From: an archaeon
GTDB lineage: Archaea > Hydrothermarchaeota > Hydrothermarchaeia > Hydrothermarchaeales > Hydrothermarchaeaceae
Reading direction: 5' to 3'
DNA: 12,936 bases
NCBI GenBank assembly: GCA_018830205.1
Contig: JAHJSX010000002.1
Location: 1-12,936, forward strand
Notes under the pieces: generated by a model
Seen by the model: the letters and a program-made list of their open reading frames with translations, nothing else
Databases searched by the model: none
Told to the model about the DNA's origin: nothing
Made by a program: the position numbers and the translations under genes
Shown here: positions 1 to 5,485 of the stretch, one piece after another
Layout of the letters: each line of letters opens with the position of its first letter
Position numbering within the stretch: the first letter of the stretch is position 1

Positions 1-79
1 AGAAGTCCCCGCTCTGCACGAGCCCGACGACCTTCTTGTAGATGTGGTCGCCCACGCTTATCCCTATTTTCTTGGCCAT
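1..79 (-). CDS. Partial CDS, ribbon-helix-helix-like small regulator (N-terminus only)
   Basis: Only the first 26 codons are in the window; the gene runs off the left edge. The translation starts MAKKIGISVGDHIYKKVVGL and continues VQSGDF. A short basic beta-strand-like start, then a 'D-x-x-Y-K-K-V-x-x-L-V' amphipathic helix and a turn, resembles archaeal CopG/Arc-type ribbon-helix-helix DNA-binding proteins. The family call is inferred from this short stretch only. There is no Shine-Dalgarno before the ATG, and a TATA-like box lies about 32 bp upstream, so the leader should be only a few nucleotides. A perfect 12-bp palindrome lies between TATA and start codon, as expected for an autoregulating RHH protein. 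It could instead be another small protein with a similar N-terminus. Confidence 0.55.
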   Translation of the reverse strand, partial: MAKKIGISVGDHIYKKVVGLVQSGDF

Positions 80-94
80 TATAGTAATATATGA

Positions 95-106
95 CAGAAT
101 ATTCTG
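95..106. promoter_or_regulatory. Perfect 12-bp palindrome, candidate operator
   Basis: The sequence cagaatattctg equals its own reverse complement. It sits directly downstream of the TATA-like box (108-115) of the left-edge gene and 16 bp before its ATG, covering or adjoining the expected transcription start. A repressor bound here would block initiation. The position suggests autoregulation by the RHH-like product, which is inference. Confidence 0.45.
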
Positions 107-107
107 C

Positions 108-115
108 TATATAAC
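108..115 (-). promoter_or_regulatory. TATA-like box of the left-edge regulator gene
   Basis: On the minus strand this reads gttatata, embedded in agcgttatatagc. Its core closely matches the L13e promoter element at 1839-1845 (cgttatatagg). The centre is about 32 bp upstream of the ATG at 79, predicting a start near 85. Confidence 0.5.
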
Positions 116-184
116 GCTTTTGTCTTTTGATCAGTAGACCACAATGTAGTTTAGAAAAGTGAATTTTCTTAATACAATAAGAAA

Positions 185-469
185 TTAATCTGGCGTAAGA
201 TACGCAAATATTAACCTTATTCCTTCAACAACTATTGCTCCAAATGCCAAATAAGCTATTTTTATTAAATTGTCTTTGCTTCTTTTTCCATAGAGAACAT
301 TGATTTCTTTACCTTTTTCGTCAGGTTTTAACACAAAATTCCACTCTAAAGTCTTATTATCTCTATCATACTCAGGATTTCCGGCATCTTCTTTATATTC
401 CTCATAAAAAAAATTCTCGAAAAACTTTTCTTTAATGTAGGAAAAATCTATTTTCACACAGCATTCCAT
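185..469 (-). CDS. Hypothetical small C-terminally anchored protein, possibly the remnant of a frameshifted gene
   Basis: The product from the only available ATG is 94 residues. It has a charged, Asp/Glu/Lys/aromatic-rich body and one hydrophobic C-terminal segment (about residues 70-90, including AYLAFGAIVVEG), so it may be tail-anchored. I do not recognise the family. The frame stays open for 41 more codons upstream (470-592) with no ATG, GTG or TTG, and that extension reads like protein (for example STIKRGKIPEDELG). The only nearby TATA-like box (619-628) lies about 35 bp before an ATG at 588, which is in another frame and stops after eight codons. This suggests a one-base frameshift just after the original start. 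The stretch is more AT-rich than the neighbouring genes. It may be a decaying or transferred gene, and translation from 469 is uncertain. Confidence 0.4.
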   Translation of the reverse strand: MECCVKIDFSYIKEKFFENFFYEEYKEDAGNPEYDRDNKTLEWNFVLKPDEKGKEINVLYGKRSKDNLIKIAYLAFGAIVVEGIRLIFAYLTPD

Positions 470-592
470 ATCTGGTTCAACTAAAATCCCTAGTTCATCT
501 TCTGGTATTTTTCCCCTTTTTATTGTAGAAACGTTTTTATCGATATATTTCGAATATAATCCTAAGAGGCTGAAACCTTCCTGCTCATTGCG

Positions 593-718
593 TCACTCTA
601 TTATTAAAAAAATCAAGGATATATAAAAAAAATAGTATAAACGAAATCGAATATTAAAGGTTGATTTACTGTTTTATTTAAATTCTTTTGTGGATTTGGA
701 CTGCGCCCCCTACCATTT
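593..718. other. AT-rich gene-free stretch with TATA-like box and T-tracts
   Basis: No gene is seen between the response regulator stop and the hypothetical ORF frame. On the minus strand it contains a T-rich run (about 602-632), which could terminate the response-regulator transcript because archaeal terminators are U-rich. Inside that run is a TATA-like element, ttttatatat (619-628), placed to start a transcript near 597 towards the 185-469 ORF. Both roles are inferred. Confidence 0.35.
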
Positions 719-1081
719 TTATCTTTTTTGGCTTTCAATGACTTCCCTAATCTCACTTAAATTAATTGGCTTTGCAAGATGACGATTTGCTTTTGCCTCC
801 TCAAGGCTCATTTTAACGTCCTCCTCCTCCCGCCTTACAGTGAGCATGGACACAAAAATGCCTGAGGTTTCAGGGTTCTCTTTAATCTGTTTACATAGCT
901 CCCAGCCGTTGATGTCCGGCATCATCACATCAAGGAAAATCAAATCTGGCATTTCCCGTTTCACAGCTTCAAGACACAGTTTTGGGTCGGTTACTCCAAT
1001 CACTTCGCATCCATATCTCGACAGGATGTTATCTAAAACGTAGATTACATCAGGGTCGTCGTCTACACACATTATCTTCAT
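719..1081 (-). CDS. Stand-alone receiver-domain response regulator (CheY-like)
   Basis: The 120-residue product is one REC domain with no output domain. The acidic pocket is D7/D8 (in VDDDP), the phosphoacceptor is D51 (in LIFLDVMMP), the switch Thr is T81 (SMLT) and the conserved Lys is K104 (AKP). All key residues are present, so it should accept phosphate from a histidine kinase and act through protein contacts, like CheY or Spo0F. No kinase is in the window. It follows a two-CW protein gene after 10 nt on the same strand, so the two are probably co-transcribed. Its Shine-Dalgarno is weak (AGG about 9 nt before the ATG). The co-transcription hints that the two-CW protein feeds or senses for the same signalling pathway, which is inference. 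Confidence 0.9.
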   Translation of the reverse strand: MKIMCVDDDPDVIYVLDNILSRYGCEVIGVTDPKLCLEAVKREMPDLIFLDVMMPDINGWELCKQIKENPETSGIFVSMLTVRREEEDVKMSLEEAKANRHLAKPINLSEIREVIESQKR

Positions 1082-1091
1082 TTTACTTTTC

Positions 1092-1349
1092 CTAGATTTG
1101 ACTTACTTCCTGCGCGAACTTTTGAGCCATTCCATAGTATTTGTCGTAGTGCTCGCTTTTGTAGTAATCACACTTCATGCAGTGTGGCAATTTTTGCGGG
1201 AAGGTCCCCTGGATTTCTCCTTTGCAGAAAGTTCCTGCAATGCGCGCGCAATTCATACCATCGTTTGGATAGGCAGGACACATACCGAGCCGCCTTGTAT
1301 GGATGCCTCCTGCTTCTCTTCCACATTTAAAGAACTCCCAACAGTTCAT
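1092..1349 (-). CDS. Two-CW domain cysteine-rich protein (copy A)
   Basis: An 85-residue soluble protein beginning MNCWEFFKCGREAGG. Seven cysteines (C3, C9, C24, C34, C42, C57, C60) lie in the pattern CW-x4-C-G-R-E ... G-x-C ... C-A-R-I-A-G-T-x-C-x-G ... C-M-K-C. This matches what is called the two-CW domain, found as small proteins or next to sensor domains in bacteria and archaea. The spacing suggests metal or Fe-S binding or a redox-sensing thiol cluster, but the biochemical role is not established. It is the first gene before the response regulator (10-nt gap), which supports a signalling role. A paralogue lies at 1513-1746 with all seven cysteines at identical positions. A TATA-like box at 1393-1403 predicts a leader of roughly 20 nt. 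Confidence 0.8.
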   Translation of the reverse strand: MNCWEFFKCGREAGGIHTRRLGMCPAYPNDGMNCARIAGTFCKGEIQGTFPQKLPHCMKCDYYKSEHYDKYYGMAQKFAQEVSQI

Positions 1350-1392
1350 TCTATACCAACCCCTTAGCCTCTATTATTATATATGCTCTTGA

Positions 1393-1403
1393 AATATATA
1401 AAT
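1393..1403 (-). promoter_or_regulatory. TATA-like box for two-CW copy A / response regulator transcript
   Basis: The minus strand reads atttatatatt, preceded by aaac. The centre is about 49 bp from the ATG at 1349, predicting a leader of about 23 nt. The 1350-1512 gap between the two-CW genes holds no gene. Apart from this box it contains a repeated AACGAGA element (minus strand, near 1472-1480 and 1504-1511) of unknown meaning. Confidence 0.5.
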
Positions 1404-1512
1404 GTTTTTAGGAAATTATTAAATATTAGCTATTATATTTTAAAATAAGCCAAATATATTACAGCATTCGCTCTCGTTTGTTATTCTCCCCCGCTTGTCC
1501 CGGTTCTCGTTT

Positions 1513-1746
1513 TTACTTTTTGTTGTTGACGAATAATTTATTGTAGTGTTTGCTCTTGTAGAACTCGCACTTCATGCAGTTGTGAAGCTTCTGCGCGAAG
1601 GTCCCCTGCACCTCGCCGCCGCAGAGGGTTCCTGCAATACGTGCACAGTTTTTCCCGTCATCTGGATATGCAGAGCATACTCCAAGACTATCAGCCTTCG
1701 CACCACCCTTCTCCCGCCCGCAATTTTTGAATTCCCAGCAGTTCAA
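1513..1746 (-). CDS. Two-CW domain cysteine-rich protein (copy B)
   Basis: A 77-residue paralogue of the 1092-1349 product, with cysteines at the same positions (C3, C9, C24, C34, C42, C57, C60) and shared blocks such as NCARIAGT, QGTF and CMKC. The C-terminus is shorter and lysine-rich. The initiator is TTG at 1744-1746. It is supported by a strong Shine-Dalgarno (AAGGAG, 1755-1760) 8 nt upstream and by alignment of the MNCWEF start with copy A. It has its own TATA-like box (1794-1802), so the two copies may be transcribed separately. It probably has the same metal- or thiol-dependent sensing role as copy A, and the function is unproven. Copy B has CSAYP where copy A has CPAYP. Confidence 0.78.
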   Translation of the reverse strand: MNCWEFKNCGREKGGAKADSLGVCSAYPDDGKNCARIAGTLCGGEVQGTFAQKLHNCMKCEFYKSKHYNKLFVNNKK

Positions 1747-1754
1747 TTTATCGA

Positions 1755-1760
1755 CTCCTT
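1755..1760 (-). promoter_or_regulatory. Shine-Dalgarno supporting a TTG start
   Basis: AAGGAG on the minus strand, 8 nt before the TTG at 1744-1746. It fixes the start of two-CW copy B where no ATG is available. Confidence 0.65.
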
Positions 1761-1793
1761 AAATTTGGTTCCTTTTTTTACAGATTTAATGAC

Positions 1794-1802
1794 TATATAA
1801 AA
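1794..1802 (-). promoter_or_regulatory. TATA-like box for two-CW copy B
   Basis: The minus strand reads ttttatata, centre about 52 bp before the TTG start. The predicted leader is about 25 nt, long enough to include the AAGGAG site. Confidence 0.5.
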
Positions 1803-1838
1803 CTTGTGCCTTTCATGGACCCGCACCAACAGGAAACG

Positions 1839-1845
1839 TTATATA
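1839..1845 (+). promoter_or_regulatory. TATA-like box of the L13e gene
   Basis: The sequence gaaacgttatatagg holds a purine-rich BRE-like stretch followed by TTATATA. The centre is 26 bp from the ATG at 1868, with no Shine-Dalgarno, so a leaderless transcript is expected. Confidence 0.55.
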
Positions 1846-1867
1846 GGCACTGTGTTTAGTGAATGTG

Positions 1868-2305
1868 ATGGCACCTGTTGCAAAAATCCAGTCAAGAATT
1901 GGCATTAGAAAGGGCCGCGGGTACAGCTTGAAGGAGCTGGAAAAAGCGGGTCTTACAAAAGCCATAGCAAAGAAGCTAAAGATTCCTGTAGATGTAAGGC
2001 GAAAGACCACATACGAAGAAAACACGAAGGAGCTTTCGAAGATAAAGCTGCCGGAGCCAAAGGCAAAGGCCAAAAAGAAAGCGCCCAGGGCCGAAAAGCC
2101 AAAAGAAAAAGCAAAGGCGATTTCCTCAGCCGAGAAAATTAAGGCAATTGAAGCGGAAAAAGAAAGGAAAATCCAGGAAGCCTTGACAAAAGCAAAAGCC
2201 GAGAAGATTGCAAAGGCGCCCGCGAAAAAGCCAAAAGCAAAGCCAAAAAAAGCCCCGCCAAAAAAGCCAGCAGCAAAACCAAAAGCAAAGCCAAAAAAGA
2301 AGTGA
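1868..2305 (+). CDS. rpl13e: Large-subunit ribosomal protein L13e with long Lys/Ala/Pro-rich tail
   Basis: The N-terminal ~60 residues match archaeal/eukaryotic L13e: a basic IGIRKGRGYSLKELEKAGL segment followed by A-x-x-L-x-I-P-V-D-x-R-R-K-T and N-x-x-x-L. L13e is a 50S/60S protein that bacteria lack. From about residue 62 to 145 the protein turns into a Lys/Ala/Pro-rich tail containing a charged helical stretch (about 85-117) and two copies of KPKAKPKK (121-128 and 137-144). Such tails resemble histone H1-like C-termini and would bind nucleic acid. The ATG at 1868 is chosen over in-frame GTGs at 1859 and 1865 because the TATA spacing fits a leaderless start there. The downstream membrane protein begins 5 nt after the stop. 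Confidence 0.85.
   Translation: MAPVAKIQSRIGIRKGRGYSLKELEKAGLTKAIAKKLKIPVDVRRKTTYEENTKELSKIKLPEPKAKAKKKAPRAEKPKEKAKAISSAEKIKAIEAEKERKIQEALTKAKAEKIAKAPAKKPKAKPKKAPPKKPAAKPKAKPKKK
2231..2298 (+). repeat. 20-bp direct repeat inside the L13e tail
   Basis: An identical 20-bp unit occurs at 2231-2250 and 2279-2298. Both encode most of KPKAKPKK. The near-identical codons suggest recent tandem expansion of the low-complexity tail. Confidence 0.75.
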
Positions 2306-2310
2306 CGTAA

Positions 2311-3204
2311 ATGGACGTTGGAGCAATCCTGTCCAAATCATTTGACCTTTACAAGAGAAACCCCAATATAATACTGCCTCATTTTATAGAATATGTGCTT
2401 GATGCAGCACTTGTTTTTATTTTAGTAATAATCGGCGTGATAGTTTTCATGCTCGCTCTTGGCTCGCTAAGCATTGCCAGCGCAATGTCCCTCATACAGG
2501 GACCGGAGCCGTTTCTATTAATCGCCTTTGTGATATTCACAATTGCGGTATTCGTTCTGTTTGTCCTGGTCTTGAACGCATTCGCACAGGCCGCCGTAAT
2601 AGGCATGGTAGTTGAGGCAAACCGTGTTGGAAAAACGAGTCTTTCAACGGGAATCGAAAGTGCAAAAAAACACGGGCTTGCCATATTTGGTTACATACTT
2701 GCAATCACTTTTATCCCTGCGATTGTTTTCGGCGCGATTATAGTTGCAGTGGTTGTTGCGATGGCCGTTATATCAGCAGGCACAGGCATGGGGCTTGCGC
2801 AAATAGCGTTAATTATCTTTATTTTCTCTCTGCTTACCCTTGCTTTCATCATAATCTATGTTATGGCCCTTTTTACGCCCCAAAAAATCGTTATAGAAAA
2901 CCTCGGCGCGATAGATGGAATAAAAGCGAGCTTTGGCTTTGTGAAGGGCAATGTTATAGGCGTGATAATCTTCATAGTGGTCTGGATTGCTTTATTAATA
3001 GGAACAAGCCTCGCTTCAATGATTTTCGCAATCCCTAGTATAATATTTGAATACATGGACCAGTTCATTTCCGTGTTCTTCACGATTCTTGAAAATATCG
3101 TCTCAATCACCCTTGGCCTTCTACTTGCCCCCTACATTGAGGCCGTCAAGACGCTTATGGCGCTGGAAGAAGTAGAAAGTCCTCCGGTTGTAAGAAGTTC
3201 TTAA
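2311..3204 (+). CDS. Polytopic membrane protein, about six TM segments (resembles archaeal DUF7847/GPDP-membrane-domain-like proteins)
   Basis: A 297-residue, very hydrophobic protein with predicted membrane segments near residues 28-53, 68-97, 124-153, 163-188, 214-243 and 252-278. The N-terminus (ILSKSFDLYKRNPNIILPHF) is a cytoplasmic amphipathic helix leading into TM1. Two similar loop motifs precede membrane segments: LSTGIESAKKHG (111-122) and IDGIKASFGFVKGN (201-214). This layout is typical of uncharacterised archaeal membrane proteins related to the membrane domain found with glycerophosphodiester phosphodiesterases. No catalytic residues are visible. It starts 5 nt after L13e with a GTGA Shine-Dalgarno-like stretch overlapping the L13e stop, so the two are co-transcribed. 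The role is unknown, and the link to L13e may be only transcriptional. Confidence 0.75.
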   Translation: MDVGAILSKSFDLYKRNPNIILPHFIEYVLDAALVFILVIIGVIVFMLALGSLSIASAMSLIQGPEPFLLIAFVIFTIAVFVLFVLVLNAFAQAAVIGMVVEANRVGKTSLSTGIESAKKHGLAIFGYILAITFIPAIVFGAIIVAVVVAMAVISAGTGMGLAQIALIIFIFSLLTLAFIIIYVMALFTPQKIVIENLGAIDGIKASFGFVKGNVIGVIIFIVVWIALLIGTSLASMIFAIPSIIFEYMDQFISVFFTILENIVSITLGLLLAPYIEAVKTLMALEEVESPPVVRSS

Positions 3205-3248
3205 TACCTTCCAAGGGTCCCCCTATAGCAGGTGCCGGGTTGGTTTTA

Positions 3249-4427
3249 CTATTCAGCTGCTTCTTCCTCTACCGCGGCACTCTCGGTCTTGCCCCTTGCC
3301 TTATCCCTTATGGCTTCCATGATGTCTGCCAGCTCCTCTGGCGTATCATCAGCGTGGTAGTGGCATGCATTGCATGAGTTTGGCTGGATTGTTAGGTTGC
3401 CGCCTGCAAGTGTGACTGTTTCTTCTGGCGTTACTACCTTGAAGTTATGGCTTCCACCGTGTCCAAGCTCGGCCATGTGGCAGCCGATACAGTCGCCAAA
3501 GTCATGGATGCTGTGTGTCAGGGTCGGGGTTCCTGTCATCTCATGGCATTCAAAGCAGAGATTGTTCCCTTCTTCCTTCAGCTGGTAATGGTTGTCCCTC
3601 TTGTGTGGGTCATGGCAGTCAGTGCAGATAATTCCGGCCGCGCCATGTGCGCCATTGACCCAGTCAAGGTACTGAGGGTGATGCGCCTTGGATGTGCCGT
3701 CAGGGTAGTATTGTTCAGGGGTTTCGCCCGGCGTGTATGGGTTGTAATAATGCTCGAGGTTCATGCCCGGCACATATCCAATCGGATATGAGTAGGTCCC
3801 GCTTGGGTCCTTCCCATTAGTATGGCACTGGGAGCATACCTGCACTTCCAGGTGTCCTGAGAGTTTTGCAGGATTTACAATCGCGCCAGCCCTTGCTGCA
3901 AGGGCAGTGCTCATTCCTGCATGGATGCTCCCCGGGCCATGGCAAGCCTCGCACCCGATGGCAGCTTCCGCCATAGTCTTTTCCTCTGGTTTTGGACCCG
4001 TTGAATGGCATCCTGAGCATGTAATGAACCAGGAGTTCTCGGGCTTGTTCCAGAACATGGGGTTTCTTGGGGCCCAGGCCACACCGTTCCAGCTGGCCGG
4101 GAGGTAAAACAAATCACCGTCGATGGAGGTAAGGTAATGTTGTGCCGGGGCCATGTTGCCTGCAATTGTGTAGGCCACATCTTCTTTAGTGAAGGTCCTG
4201 AATTTGTTTTCGCTTTCAAAGTCGCCAAGAATTGCATTTGGGTTCTCTTTTGGGTCCTGCATCATCCTTGAGTGAAACGTGTTTTTCCAGTCCTCATACT
4301 TGTCCTTGTGGCACTCTCCGCACCGCTCAGAACCAACATACGTTGCTGCTTGTGTATCTACACCGCCTGCTCCAAGACATCCTGCAAAGAGCGCGATAAT
4401 AAGAACTAAGCCTATAATCGTTCTCAT
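3249..4427 (-). CDS. Octahaem c-type cytochrome with lipoprotein-like signal peptide
   Basis: The 392-residue product has eight CXXCH haem-attachment motifs, at residues 36 (CGECH), 137 (CSGCH), 159 (CEACH), 198 (CSQCH), 268 (CTDCH), 291 (CFECH), 313 (CIGCH) and 352 (CNACH). The N-terminus MRTIIGLVLIIALFAGC is a signal peptide ending in a lipobox-like FAGC, so the mature protein is probably lipid-anchored outside the membrane at Cys17. The first motif in a YVGS-x-x-CGECH context and the later CEACHGPG resemble the cytochrome c554-like multihaem family. It should carry electrons to or from an extracellular or membrane partner; substrate unknown. The start at 4427 is chosen for GGAGGTAA (4432-4439) and the immediate signal peptide. 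An upstream ATG at 4475 overlaps the preceding stop but would add 16 residues before the signal peptide. It is the last gene of a five-gene operon. Confidence 0.9.
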   Translation of the reverse strand: MRTIIGLVLIIALFAGCLGAGGVDTQAATYVGSERCGECHKDKYEDWKNTFHSRMMQDPKENPNAILGDFESENKFRTFTKEDVAYTIAGNMAPAQHYLTSIDGDLFYLPASWNGVAWAPRNPMFWNKPENSWFITCSGCHSTGPKPEEKTMAEAAIGCEACHGPGSIHAGMSTALAARAGAIVNPAKLSGHLEVQVCSQCHTNGKDPSGTYSYPIGYVPGMNLEHYYNPYTPGETPEQYYPDGTSKAHHPQYLDWVNGAHGAAGIICTDCHDPHKRDNHYQLKEEGNNLCFECHEMTGTPTLTHSIHDFGDCIGCHMAELGHGGSHNFKVVTPEETVTLAGGNLTIQPNSCNACHYHADDTPEELADIMEAIRDKARGKTESAAVEEEAAE

Positions 4428-4431
4428 TTTA

Positions 4432-4439
4432 TTACCTCC
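4432..4439 (-). promoter_or_regulatory. Strong Shine-Dalgarno fixing the cytochrome start
   Basis: GGAGGTAA on the minus strand, 4 nt from the ATG at 4427 (GGAGG core 7 nt away). It argues against the in-frame ATG at 4475. Confidence 0.7.
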
Positions 4440-4471
4440 ATCTATTTTTAGCACATTTAACATACCCATGA

Positions 4472-4753
4472 TCATCTCAACTCATCCGGGATACTGAGCC
4501 CGGGATTTGTCTCTATTATCGGTTTTATTGCCTGCTTGGCGAAAATCTTTGCGACGCCGCCGCCCATCGCCTTGTATTTCTGGTACAGCTCATCAAAGAC
4601 TTCAGCTCCATCACGGCCAAGCGACGTTACGTCACCGCCGTCTGATACCTGAAGGCCGGCGATTGAATTGGCTGCATCGATGATGGTCTCTTTTTTTACC
4701 ACTGTCATGAACTTTTTTACAAGTGATGAAATCAAGTCTTCGTAACTAGACAC
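4472..4753 (-). CDS. Small soluble protein of unknown function in the cytochrome operon
   Basis: A 93-residue soluble protein with no cysteine, no histidine and no membrane segment. It looks helical: an amphipathic N-terminal half (LISSLVKKFMTVVKKETIID), a Gly/Asp/Ser-rich loop (about 37-48) and a C-terminal helix ending in ETNPGLSIPDELR. I do not recognise the family. It starts with GTG, preceded by GGGAGGATAACC, 2 nt after the stop of the 125-residue membrane protein, and lies immediately upstream of the cytochrome. As the only cytoplasmic protein of the operon it might be an assembly, regulatory or peripheral subunit, but nothing in the sequence shows which. Confidence 0.7.
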   Translation of the reverse strand: MSSYEDLISSLVKKFMTVVKKETIIDAANSIAGLQVSDGGDVTSLGRDGAEVFDELYQKYKAMGGGVAKIFAKQAIKPIIETNPGLSIPDELR

Positions 4754-4755
4754 GG

Positions 4756-5133
4756 TTATCCTCCCTTGAGCAGAGCCCTCATCTTAAAATAGAAAAGGGC
4801 AGACCCAACCAGGAAAACCAGCCCTCCTATAGACTGCAATACAACTATGTGAATAGTGCCGAAAATGTTTGATGGAAATCCCCCATGAAGCGAGGTTTCG
4901 CACATAAACTCCCCGCCCTGGTGTAATATTGTGTAAAGGAGTATGCCAACAACCGGCGTGGTCGCGTATTTTCTTACCTCATCCCCGCCCATGAATACTT
5001 TCATTACACTTGCAAGGTATATCATGCCAATTAAAAGCAGGATTCCTGCAATAACGTCGCTCACGATAAACTGTGAGGGAAGGCGGAGATAGTGGGCGCC
5101 TGATGAGTAGAATACGGCCGTATCAGTAACCAT
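4756..5133 (-). CDS. Small 3-TM membrane protein, paralogue of its upstream neighbour (copy 2)
   Basis: A 125-residue membrane protein with segments near 25-46, 60-80 and 92-115. It shares the pattern G-I-L-L-Y-x-I-x-H-x-G-x-[DE] (residues 63-75, His71) and V-x-L-Q-x-I-G-x-x-x-F-x-x-G (98-110) with the 114-residue product upstream, so the two arose by duplication. Additional histidines are H14, H83 and H95. Buried histidine at the same place in both copies could ligate haem b or touch a quinone. This is inference, as no known cytochrome b signature is complete. It lies 2 nt after its paralogue and 2 nt before the small soluble gene. The ATG at 5133 has only a weak G-rich site upstream, suggesting translational coupling. 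Confidence 0.72.
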   Translation of the reverse strand: MVTDTAVFYSSGAHYLRLPSQFIVSDVIAGILLLIGMIYLASVMKVFMGGDEVRKYATTPVVGILLYTILHQGGEFMCETSLHGGFPSNIFGTIHIVVLQSIGGLVFLVGSALFYFKMRALLKGG

Positions 5134-5135
5134 AT

Positions 5136-5480
5136 TCAGTCGCCCCCTATAGTTTTAAACATTTCCTTGTGGTAAAGATATGCCCCTATGACAAAGATAA
5201 CAGGGCCAATTGTCTGCAGTATGAAAACAGGCCAGAAACTGAATAACCAGGCAGGCATATAATATTGGATGGATGTGCCCGCTATAATATCCATGCCTTC
5301 GTGACATATGCCGTAAAGGAGTATCCCAAGCGCCATGAGTTTAAAATATTTGGCGGAAACTGGATTTCCAAATTCCTTGAGGGCATAATACAAAAACACA
5401 ATCCCTATGACGAAAGTAATTATATTTGAGATATTTGCAACCTGGAGTTCCACCGGTATCATTGGAATATCTGCTGACAC
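5136..5480 (-). CDS. Small 3-TM membrane protein with conserved GILLYxIxH motif (copy 1)
   Basis: A 114-residue protein with membrane segments near 16-33, 46-67 and 82-103. The conserved block is GILLYGICHEGMD (residues 52-64, His60), followed by FILQTIGPVIFVIGAYLYHKEM (86-107, His104; key residues Q89, G92 and the KEM end). The paralogue at 4756-5133 has matching blocks. The start is GTG at 5478-5480, with GAGGTGA 5 nt upstream, overlapping the region just after the stop of the 155-residue gene (5-nt gap). It was not recognised as a known family. Two interacting or alternating subunits of a membrane haem or quinone module is a reasonable reading of the context, not shown by the sequence. Confidence 0.72.
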   Translation of the reverse strand: MSADIPMIPVELQVANISNIITFVIGIVFLYYALKEFGNPVSAKYFKLMALGILLYGICHEGMDIIAGTSIQYYMPAWLFSFWPVFILQTIGPVIFVIGAYLYHKEMFKTIGGD

Positions 5481-5485
5481 TTATC

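Noticed and set aside
153..169. Stem-loop agaaaa-gtgaa-ttttct downstream of the 185-469 ORF as a terminator
   Set aside because: The stem is six A/T-dominated pairs with no clear U-run after it on the relevant strand; it is expected by chance in such AT-rich sequence.
700..718. ctgcgccccctacca resembling a tRNA 3' end (terminal CCA)
   Set aside because: No cloverleaf, T-loop or anticodon arm can be drawn around it on either strand.
1806..1880. Inverted arms gtgcct/aggcac and caacagg/cctgttg flanking the L13e TATA box
   Set aside because: Spacers exceed 30 bp and the two pairs interleave; I see no geometry that fits a regulator and treat them as chance.
3205..3248. Possible bidirectional terminator between the membrane protein and the cytochrome
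   Set aside because: No convincing hairpin and only a TTTT run; not enough to call a terminator.
4428..4475. Upstream in-frame ATG at 4475 as the cytochrome start, overlapping the previous stop as ATGA
   Set aside because: It would put 16 residues before the signal peptide, and a much better Shine-Dalgarno (GGAGGTAA) precedes the ATG at 4427.
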